A DNA stretch of 7,558 bases, taken from Opitutus sp. GAS368. Its GTDB lineage: Bacteria; Verrucomicrobiota; Verrucomicrobiia; Opitutales; Opitutaceae. Under the pieces are notes generated by a model. The model saw only the letters and a list, made by a program, of their open reading frames with translations, had not been told where the DNA came from and ran no database searches. The stretch spans positions 1 through 7,558 of the forward strand of contig CAMATV010000156.1 in assembly GCA_945861235.1 (NCBI GenBank), read 5' to 3'. Below are positions 1-5,425 of this stretch, one piece after another; positions within the stretch are counted from its first letter, which is position 1; every line of letters begins with the position of its first letter. The position numbers and the translations under genes were made by a program.

Positions 1-368
1 AACAAATCCGGATACACCTCGAAGCCCTCGGGGAAAAGTCCGTTGTGCGAGACCGCCTCCTTCAGTTGCCAACTGTTGCGCCCGGTGAGAATGGTCGCGC
101 GGCAGGGGCTGCACTTGGGATTCGACGTAAACGCATTCTTGAACAACACCCCCTCGCGCGCCACGCGATCAAAGTGCGGCGTCTTCACCCACGTCGAACC
201 GTAGGCTCCGGCGTGTTGCCAACCCCAGTCATCGAAAATAATGAAGAGGATGTTCGGCCGCGCTTCGGCCACTGCCGCCGAGACCGTCCACCCGGCAGGA
301 GAAAAAATAAGGCACAGCAGCCACAGCAGCAGGCGGCGAGGCACGAGAGATCGGCGAGGGTAAATCAT
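1..368 (-). CDS. Secreted type I (formylglycine) sulfatase, N-terminal part; runs off left edge
   Basis: The first 122 codons are present; the rest lies beyond position 1. Residues 1-35 form a signal peptide: basic start (MIYPRRSLVPRR), hydrophobic core LLLWLLCLIF, then a small-residue cleavage zone. The mature part begins RPNILFIIFDDWGW, the usual sulfatase opening strand, with the metal-binding Asp pair at residues 46-47. Residues 86-96 read CSPCRATILTG, matching the C-x-P-x-R signature whose Cys is converted to formylglycine by a separate maturase. The run TGRNSWQL followed by FPEGFEVYPDL resembles heparan N-sulfatase-like (SGSH-type) members, but the substrate cannot be fixed from a fragment. 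The family hydrolyses sulfate esters or sulfamates of glycans, here probably in the periplasm or outside the cell. ATG at 368 was chosen because it directly precedes the signal peptide; no good ribosome binding site is seen. The gene is divergent from hflX. Confidence in the family is high. Confidence 0.9.
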   Translation of the reverse strand, partial: MIYPRRSLVPRRLLLWLLCLIFSPAGWTVSAAVAEARPNILFIIFDDWGWQHAGAYGSTWVKTPHFDRVAREGVLFKNAFTSNPKCSPCRATILTGRNSWQLKEAVSHNGLFPEGFEVYPDL

Positions 369-545
369 AAGGACGGTGGGTTGAAGCAAAACAGTCGGAA
401 AGAAACCGCTTCGGACGAGGCGGAGTTCCGGATGGCCAACACTCAAAACAACTGGGCGAGCCAGTGCGAGGCTAACGTCTGCAACCCAAAAGAGGGCGTT
501 GGCGGCAGCCCCACCAAAGCCCATCCGCACTCCACCGCAGTCAGA

Positions 546-587
546 TTCGATTTTTCGAAGCCCGCGGAGCCGGCGGGTAAAACCCGC
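546..587. promoter_or_regulatory. Two small hairpins in the sulfatase/hflX divergent gap
   Basis: The 270-base gap between the two divergent starts contains two adjacent inverted repeats. TTCGA (546-550) pairs with TCGAA (555-559) around a TTTT loop, and GCGGGT (573-578) pairs with ACCCGC (582-587) around AAA. They lie 52 bases or more before the hflX start, in its presumed leader or promoter. No T-run follows on either strand, so they are not obvious terminators. No convincing -35/-10 pair was found in the gap. The hairpins are visible directly; a regulatory role is only a guess. Confidence 0.25.
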
Positions 588-638
588 TCCTCCCCATTTG
601 ACCTCCACCTTGCCCACACCCACGCTCCGCCCCCTTAC

Positions 639-1919
639 ATGGCCGATTTCCTCGAAGACAAACGCCCCGCCAAACTCGAACGCGCCTTTCTCGTGGGCGT
701 CCAAACGAACGATATGAAGGATGGCGAGGGCGCCGAACTCCTCCTTGAGCTCACCGAGCTCGTTGAAAATCTCCGCCTCACCGTCGCACGTACCGAACTC
801 GTCAATCTTCGCCGCGCCACCCCCGCCCTCCTTCTCGGCACCGGCAAGGCCAAGGAACTCGTCGAACAGGCCAAGGCCGATGGCGCCGACGTCATCGTTT
901 TCGATGAGGCCCTCTCGCCCGCGCAACAACGCAACTGGGAGAATCTCTCCGGCCTCGCGGTGATCGATCGCCAGGAAGTCATTTTGGAAATTTTCGCCGA
1001 TCGCGCTCACACCCGCGAGGCCACCCTCCAGGTTGCCCTCGCCCGGATGCAGTATTCCCTCCCTCGCCTGACGCGCGCGTGGACCCATCTTTCGCGGCAG
1101 CGTGGCAAGGGCGGCTTGGGCGGCGAAGGTGAAACGCAGCTCGAGAACGATCGCCGCACGGTGCGTGATCGCATCACGCACCTCAAGGCCGAGCTGCGGA
1201 GCGTCGTGCTGCAACGCAGTGTGCAACGCACCAAACGCCAGCGCGTCCCCATCCCAACCTGCGCCATCGTGGGCTACACCAACGCCGGTAAATCCACGTT
1301 GCTCAACTCCCTCACCGGCGCGCACGTCCTCGCTGCCGACAAACTCTTCGCCACCCTCGACCCGACCACCCGCCAGCTGGTCCTCCGCGGCAATCAAAAG
1401 CTCCTCGTCACCGACACCGTCGGCTTCATCCGTCGCCTCCCCCACGGCCTCGTCGAGGCCTTCAAGGCCACACTCGAAGAAGTGATCGTCGCCGATTTTC
1501 TGATTCACGTGCTCGACGTCTCGAATCCGAACTTCGAGGAACACCACAAAACCACTCTCAGCGTGCTCGGTGAACTCGGTGCCGGCGACCAGACCATCGT
1601 CACCGTTTTCAATAAAACCGACCTCGCGGATGCGGCGATGCTCCAACGCGCCCACCGTCTCGTGCCCGACGCGTTGTTGGTGAGCGCCCACACCAAGGCA
1701 GGCCTCGACACGCTCGAAGCACGCTGTGTGGAACTCATCGCCGATTCCCTCGCCGAGACCGAACTCGTCATCCCGCACAGCCGCTATGACGTCGTCGCCC
1801 GGCTCCACAAACTCGGCCACATCCACGAGCAGGAACACGAGGACGACGGCGTCCACATCAAAGGCCGCTTCCCCGCCACCCAAGCCGGGTTCTTCGCGCC
1901 CTTTGTAGTGAAAAAATAA
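639..1919 (+). CDS. hflX: Ribosome-splitting GTPase HflX
   Basis: The product is 426 residues, a normal HflX length. HflX is a cytoplasmic GTPase that binds the 50S subunit and splits stalled or hibernating 70S ribosomes, notably under heat stress. The N-terminal HflX domain spans roughly residues 15-200 and ends in the Gly-rich loop RQRGKGGLGGEGETQLEN (153-170). The G domain follows: G1 GYTNAGKST (212-220), G3 DTVGF (259-263), G4 NKTD (325-328) and G5 VSA (348-350). A short C-terminal domain closes the protein. The reading frame stays open back to position 45, but that extension is Arg-rich, lies antisense to the sulfatase and lacks family resemblance. ATG 639 (MADFLEDKRP) was therefore chosen, because HflX-like sequence begins about there (LERAFLVGVQ). 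There is no Shine-Dalgarno motif. The gene stands alone, with no hfq or miaA beside it, and converges on the Dabb gene. Confidence 0.95.
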   Translation: MADFLEDKRPAKLERAFLVGVQTNDMKDGEGAELLLELTELVENLRLTVARTELVNLRRATPALLLGTGKAKELVEQAKADGADVIVFDEALSPAQQRNWENLSGLAVIDRQEVILEIFADRAHTREATLQVALARMQYSLPRLTRAWTHLSRQRGKGGLGGEGETQLENDRRTVRDRITHLKAELRSVVLQRSVQRTKRQRVPIPTCAIVGYTNAGKSTLLNSLTGAHVLAADKLFATLDPTTRQLVLRGNQKLLVTDTVGFIRRLPHGLVEAFKATLEEVIVADFLIHVLDVSNPNFEEHHKTTLSVLGELGAGDQTIVTVFNKTDLADAAMLQRAHRLVPDALLVSAHTKAGLDTLEARCVELIADSLAETELVIPHSRYDVVARLHKLGHIHEQEHEDDGVHIKGRFPATQAGFFAPFVVKK

Positions 1920-1931
1920 TGACGCCGGTCG

Positions 1932-1994
1932 CCGCCCTCGGTCGCGCCGGCCAAGCCAGCAGGCGACTCGGGTGGCGGGCTCGCGATTTTATTT
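1932..1994 (+). terminator. Probable terminator of hflX
   Basis: Just after the hflX stop, bases 1932-1945 can pair with 1963-1978 in a stem of about 14 bp broken by two single-base bulges (T1968 and T1973). The inner GTCGC/GCGAC and outer CCGCC/GGCGG segments are both GC-rich. An AT-rich run, ATTTTATTT (1986-1994), follows about 8 bases after the stem. That is a longer gap than in a classical intrinsic terminator, so the call is moderate. The position between convergent genes supports it. Confidence 0.4.
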
Positions 1995-2053
1995 CACGCC
2001 TCTGCCCCCGAATTTCAGGAGCAGAACCAGCTTACTTTAGCCGGAGACCACCC

Positions 2054-2078
2054 GAAGAAAAGGCCGCAATCCGGCGGC
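2054..2078 (-). terminator. Probable intrinsic terminator of the Dabb gene
   Basis: Read on the minus strand, GCCGC (2078-2074) and GCGGC (2067-2063) form a 5-bp GC stem with a 6-base loop, followed at once by CTTTTCTTC. It begins three bases after the Dabb stop codon. The stem is short, but stem, T-rich tail and placement fit a rho-independent terminator. Confidence 0.45.
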
Positions 2079-2080
2079 AA

Positions 2081-2380
2081 TTACTGCGCGTCGTAGATCT
2101 GCACCTTGGTCCAGAAACTCTTGAACGTCGCGATAAACGCCAAGTGAATCGGATCGACCTGATAAAAATCGTGCCCGGCGAGGTCCTTCACGACCACCGT
2201 AAGTCCAAACGAATACGAGTCTTCAATGATCGGGCGCTTGACCGTCCCAGCGGGTGTGCCGACATAGCACTTTTCGACGGATTTGATCGAACCGAGCGAT
2301 TCGACTCCCTTGCGGAAATCGGCGAGCTGGGCGGCGGTGAGGTCGGAGCGGAGCCAGAAGTAGACAGTATGGACGAGCAT
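2081..2380 (-). CDS. Dabb-family (stress-responsive alpha/beta-barrel) protein
   Basis: The product is 99 residues, the standard size of a single ferredoxin-like Dabb domain, which dimerises into a beta-barrel. The start MLVHTVYFWLRSDLT (1-15) is the typical first strand and helix entry, with the family's early His at position 4. The later run YSFGLTVVVKDL (56-67) and then YQVDPIHLAFIATF (73-86) match the conserved last strand and the helix with its His-Pro-x-His-like core. Known members range from plant stress proteins to small bacterial enzymes of unclear role, so no reaction is assigned. The open frame reaches back to 2431, but ATG 2380 gives the canonical Dabb N-terminus and was chosen; the ribosome binding site is weak. 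There is no signal peptide, so it is probably cytoplasmic. Upstream lies a possible gene relic ending 13 bases before this start, which would suggest former operon membership. Confidence 0.85.
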   Translation of the reverse strand: MLVHTVYFWLRSDLTAAQLADFRKGVESLGSIKSVEKCYVGTPAGTVKRPIIEDSYSFGLTVVVKDLAGHDFYQVDPIHLAFIATFKSFWTKVQIYDAQ

Positions 2381-2393
2381 AGAAGCGCCAAAT

Positions 2394-2589
2394 TCAGCCC
2401 GCGGCGTCCAGCTTGGCAAGCTCTTCGCCAACCTTGAAATTCATCGGCATATCCGCAGGCTGCGGCGCGGAGAGAATCTGCGGTGCACTCGCCAGCTCAA
2501 CATTCCAACACCCGCGCCCGCACCGCCAGGTCCAGCGCCGAGGTCACACCATTTTCACAGTTGCCACCCCCATCGCACGCTCGCTCTTG
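2394..2589 (-). pseudogene. Possible relic of the 3' end of a gene upstream of the Dabb gene
   Basis: Two adjacent minus-strand frames look coding but do not join. One is open from 2589 to a stop at 2499-2497 and ends GVTSALDLAVRARVLEC. The other is open from 2543 to a stop at 2396-2394; it contains VELASAPQILSAP and ends FKVGEELAKLDAAG. Both use mostly G/C-ending codons. A one-base change near 2497-2500 would fuse them into a plausible protein C-terminus, and the final stop lies 13 bases before the Dabb start, as in an operon. I do not recognise the family. The stretch also forms the leader of araF on the other strand, so a functional intergenic region with chance open frames is the main alternative. 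Confidence 0.3.
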
Positions 2590-2619
2590 TCAATTGGCTT
2601 CACCGTCTTCCTTGTCCTC

Positions 2620-3609
2620 ATGAAATCCCCTCTTCTCCTGCCCCTTCGTGCCTTGGCCGCGCTCACTGTGCTGGCTCTCGCCGCCCACGCCGCACCCGCC
2701 ATCAAGATCGGATTCTTGGTCAAAGCGCCCGAGGAGCCGTGGTTCCAGCTCGAATGGAAATTCGCCGATCAGGCCGCGAAAGAACTCGGTTTCACTCTCG
2801 TGAAAATCGGCGCCAGCGACGGCGAGAAAGTCCTCTCTGCCATCGACAACCTCGCTGCCGGTGGTGCCCAGGGACTCATCATCTGCACCCCCGACACCAA
2901 ACTCGGACCGGGCCTCGTCGCCAAAGCGCGCGCCGCGGGCCTCAAACTTCTTACGGTCGACGACCAACTCGTCAGCGCCAACGGCCAACCGATGACCAAG
3001 GTGCACTACCTCGGCATCTCCGCTGGAAAAATCGGCGAAGACGTCGGCAAGACGCTCGCCGCCGAAATGAAAAAACGCGGCTGGACCGTCGCCGATACCG
3101 CTGTCTGCGCCGCGACCTTCGACGAACTCGCCACCGCCAAGGCCCGCACCGACGGCGCGATCAACGCCCTCAAAGCTGCCGGCTTCCCCGAGAACCGCAT
3201 CTTCAAAGCCCCGCAACGCACCGGCGATATCCCCGGCTCCTTCGATGCCACCAACATCTTGCTCACGCAAAAACCCGACGTGAAACATTGGCTCGTCTGC
3301 GCCAATAACGACAACGGCGTGCTCGGTGCCGTGCGCGCCCTTGAAGGCCGCGGCTTCACCGCCGCCACCGCCATCGGCGTCGGCATCAACGGCACCGATT
3401 GCATTGTCGAATTCGAAAAGGCCAAGCCCACGCCGTTCTTCGGCTCCATGCTGCTGTCCGCCAAGAGCCACGGCTACGATACCGCGAAAATGATGTATCA
3501 CTGGATCAAGGACGGCAAGGAACCGGCCCTCGATACCCGCACCGTCGGCGTCCTCATCACCCGCGAAAATTTCCGCCAAGTCCTCAAGGAACAGGGCGTC
3601 CGCGACTGA
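2620..3609 (+). CDS. araF: L-arabinose ABC transporter, periplasmic binding protein AraF
   Basis: The product is 329 residues, the length of the E. coli AraF precursor. It captures a pentose in the periplasm and delivers it to AraGH. The signal peptide is MKSPLLLPLR plus ALAALTVLALAAHA, with cleavage near residue 24. The mature protein aligns with E. coli AraF, as I recall it, without gaps at an offset of 25 over the compared region. Examples are GFLVKAPEEPWFQ (31-43), ICTPD (88-92), VDDQ (113-116), IPGSFDA (204-210) and GVGINGTD (253-260). Residues equal to the known sugar hydrogen-bonders Lys10, Glu14, Asp89, Asp90, Arg151, Asn205 and Asn232 are kept as K35, E39, D114, D115, R176, N230 and N257. 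Met108, Met204 and Pro254 are changed to I133, N229 and L279. Those sites lie at the pocket, so arabinose is the likely but unproven ligand. The frame is open from 2413, but ATG 2620 starts the signal peptide. It is the first gene of araFGH; no clear promoter or Shine-Dalgarno site is seen. Confidence 0.93.
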   Translation: MKSPLLLPLRALAALTVLALAAHAAPAIKIGFLVKAPEEPWFQLEWKFADQAAKELGFTLVKIGASDGEKVLSAIDNLAAGGAQGLIICTPDTKLGPGLVAKARAAGLKLLTVDDQLVSANGQPMTKVHYLGISAGKIGEDVGKTLAAEMKKRGWTVADTAVCAATFDELATAKARTDGAINALKAAGFPENRIFKAPQRTGDIPGSFDATNILLTQKPDVKHWLVCANNDNGVLGAVRALEGRGFTAATAIGVGINGTDCIVEFEKAKPTPFFGSMLLSAKSHGYDTAKMMYHWIKDGKEPALDTRTVGVLITRENFRQVLKEQGVRD

Positions 3610-3635
3610 GTCCGCCGGCACCTGCCGCCGCGTAG

Positions 3636-3655
3636 CCCTGCTCGTGAGAGCAGGG
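3636..3655 (+). repeat. Perfect intercistronic hairpin between araF and araG
   Basis: CCCTGCTC (3636-3643) pairs perfectly with GAGCAGGG (3648-3655) around the loop GTGA, which as RNA is a stable GNRA tetraloop. It begins 27 bases after the araF stop and ends 20 bases before the araG start. No T-run follows, so it is unlikely to be a full terminator. In other importer operons, hairpins in this position shield the 3' end of the binding-protein message and let it outnumber the ATPase and permease. That role is an inference here. The flanks (TAGC before, TGAACCC after) resemble the element between araG and araH. Confidence 0.75.
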
Positions 3656-3674
3656 ATGAACCCGCCCCTCCCCC

Positions 3675-5327
3675 ATGCCCCCCGCCCTCGCCTTCGATCA
3701 CGTCTCGATGGCGTTCCCGGGCGTCAAGGCACTCGACGAGGTCTCGTTCGACGTCTGCGCCGGTTCGATTCACGCCCTGATGGGTGAAAACGGCGCCGGT
3801 AAATCCACGCTCCTCAAAATTCTCAGCGGTGCCTACCCGCCGTCTGGCGGCTCCCTCGCCATCGACGGCCAACCGCGCGCCTTTCGCGACACCGCCGAGG
3901 CCCTCACCGCCGGCATCGCGGTGATTTACCAAGAGCTGCATCTCGTCCCCGAGATGAGCGTCGCAGAGAATCTTTTTCTCGGGCACCTCCCGCAGACCTT
4001 CGGCATCGTCAACCGCCGCGCCCTCGCCGAAGCCGCCCGTCAACAGCTCGAACTCATCGGCGAAGACATCAATCCGCAGACCAAGGTCGGCCAACTCTCT
4101 CTCGGTCAGCGCCAGATGGTCGAGATTGCGAAAGCGCTCACCCGCGGCGCGCGCATTATCGCCTTCGATGAACCGACGAGCAGCCTCTCCGACCGCGAAG
4201 TGCGCCGGCTCTTCACGATCATCCGTGAACTCCGCACGCGCGGCTGCGCCGTCCTCTACGTGTCCCACCGCATGGAGGAGATTTTTGAACTCTGCGACCG
4301 CATCACGATTTTGCGCGACGGCCGCCACGTTGCCACCGGCCGACTTCCATCGCGTGACACCGGCGTCCCGCCCCTGGACTCGTCACTCCCCCTCACTCGC
4401 GACGCCGTCGTTCAACGCATGGTCGGCCGCACACTCGCCGACATTTACAACTACACCCCACGGGCATCGCGGGGGTTTGAAGGGACGGCGCTCGCCGCCG
4501 GGCCGACCCGCACCGCAGACGACAATCGCGAGGGCGTACCGACAAGCGGCAGCTCAACCCACGAGCCGCCGCCTACGCGTGACGACCGCGCTTTGGTGGT
4601 CGACGGTCTCTGCGGTCCCGGCCTCGCCGAGCCCTGTTCGTTCACCGTCGCCGCCGGTGAGATTTTTGGTTTCTTCGGTCTCATCGGCGCAGGCCGCAGC
4701 GAACTGCTGAAGCTCCTCTTCGGTGCCGTGCCAAAAACCTCCGGTGGCATCACATTTTCCGGCCGCGAACTGACCATCACTTCGCCGCGCCACGCCATTG
4801 CGGCCGGCATCGTGCTGTGCCCCGAAGACCGCAAGAAGGAGGGCATCGTCCCGGTGCGCTCGGTACTCGAGAACATCAACCTCAGCGCCCGCCGCCGCAC
4901 CGCCCGCGCCGGCCTCTTCATCCACGAGGCGTGGGAGCAGACCAACGCCCGCGAGCGCACCGCCCAGCTCCGCGTCAAAACGCCCTCGGTCCACCAGCTC
5001 ATCCGCAACCTCTCCGGCGGCAACCAACAGAAAGTCATCCTCGCCCGCTGGCTCTCCGAAAAGGTCAACGTCATCCTCCTCGACGAGCCCACCCGCGGCA
5101 TCGACGTCGGCGCGAAGAGCGAGATCTACACGATCATGCAGGACCTCGCGCGCTCCGGCGTCTGCGTGATCGTCGTCTCGAGCGAACTTCCCGAAATCCT
5201 TGGCGTTTCCGACCGCATCGCCGTCATGCGGCAGGGCAAGATCGCCGCCATCCTCGACCGGGCCGAGGCCACGGAAGAAAAACTTCTCAAACTCGCGCTG
5301 CCGCTCGAAACTGGCCGCGCCTCCTGA
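3675..5327 (+). CDS. araG: L-arabinose ABC transporter, double ATP-binding subunit AraG, with expanded linker
   Basis: The product is 550 residues against about 504 in E. coli AraG. Two ABC ATPase domains in one chain power AraH at the inner membrane. Domain 1: Walker A GENGAGKST (37-45), Q-loop Gln86 in YQELHLVPEM, signature LSLGQRQ (141-147), Walker B IIAFDEP (161-167), switch His198. Domain 2: degenerate Walker A GLIGAGRSE (335-343, normal for sugar CUT2 ATPases), CPEDRKKEGI (382-391), signature LSGGNQQK (446-453), Walker B VILLDEP (466-472). FPGVKAL and the IYQELHLVPEM stretch are very close to E. coli AraG, so arabinose-type assignment is good. The extra length lies in two places flanking MVGRTLADIYNY: residues about 221-242, and about 262-304, which are rich in Pro, Ser, Thr, Arg and Gly. 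Both stay in frame, so the gene is probably functional. ATG 3675 fits the family start. It is the second gene of the operon, 65 bases after araF. Confidence 0.95.
   Translation: MPPALAFDHVSMAFPGVKALDEVSFDVCAGSIHALMGENGAGKSTLLKILSGAYPPSGGSLAIDGQPRAFRDTAEALTAGIAVIYQELHLVPEMSVAENLFLGHLPQTFGIVNRRALAEAARQQLELIGEDINPQTKVGQLSLGQRQMVEIAKALTRGARIIAFDEPTSSLSDREVRRLFTIIRELRTRGCAVLYVSHRMEEIFELCDRITILRDGRHVATGRLPSRDTGVPPLDSSLPLTRDAVVQRMVGRTLADIYNYTPRASRGFEGTALAAGPTRTADDNREGVPTSGSSTHEPPPTRDDRALVVDGLCGPGLAEPCSFTVAAGEIFGFFGLIGAGRSELLKLLFGAVPKTSGGITFSGRELTITSPRHAIAAGIVLCPEDRKKEGIVPVRSVLENINLSARRRTARAGLFIHEAWEQTNARERTAQLRVKTPSVHQLIRNLSGGNQQKVILARWLSEKVNVILLDEPTRGIDVGAKSEIYTIMQDLARSGVCVIVVSSELPEILGVSDRIAVMRQGKIAAILDRAEATEEKLLKLALPLETGRAS
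4455..4578 (+). repeat. Palindrome-containing insertion within the araG linker
   Basis: This DNA encodes the low-complexity linker that E. coli AraG lacks. It holds several inverted repeats: ACCCC/GGGGT (4455-4459 with 4472-4476), CGGCG/CGCCG (4486-4490 with 4493-4497), and a larger hairpin. In the larger one, GCGTA (4534-4538) pairs with TACGC (4574-4578), and inside it CGGC-A-GCTC (4547-4555) pairs with GAGC-C-GCCG (4563-4571). The total is about 124 bases and the reading frame is kept. It may be a short interspersed palindromic element captured in a coding region, but in GC-rich DNA some pairing is expected by chance. No second copy lies in this window. Confidence 0.4.
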
Positions 5328-5354
5328 TCATGAACTCACACCCGATTCCTTGCC

Positions 5355-5414
5355 GTAGCTGCGAGCGTGAGCGAGTGGTTTGAGCCCCCGCCCCGCGCTC
5401 ACTTTCACAGCTAC
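5355..5414 (+). repeat. Long imperfect hairpin (REP/REPIN-like) between araG and araH
   Basis: GTAGCTG (5355-5361) pairs with CAGCTAC (5408-5414), and the inner GTGAGCG (5367-5373) pairs with CGCTCAC (5396-5402). The 5x5 spacer between the two stems can add three pairs (G5363-C5406, A5364-T5405, and a wobble G5365-T5404). The apical loop is about 22 bases. The element occupies most of the 98-base gap and ends 11 bases before the araH ATG. No T-run follows. Its first half shares CGTAGC, CGTGAG and TGA-x-CCC, in that order, with the araF-araG gap, suggesting related repeats. It could affect message stability or araH translation. Confidence 0.6.
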
Positions 5415-5425
5415 CCACCACCTTC

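Noticed and set aside
1919..2437. 172-residue plus-strand frame starting at the hflX stop (overlapping TAATG)
   Set aside because: The overlap looks like translational coupling, but the frame runs antisense to the Dabb gene and crosses two terminator-like hairpins. The Dabb frame has a clear family match.
2590..3621. Long 343-residue open frame on the minus strand, antisense to araF
   Set aside because: It is rich in Gly, Ala, Glu, Asp and Phe, as expected from the complement of GC-rich codons, and shows no domain. The plus strand here is clearly araF.
3498..4328. 276-residue frame on the minus strand spanning the araF/araG junction
   Set aside because: It overlaps two well-supported genes and has the Glu/Ala/Gly-rich character of an antisense frame.
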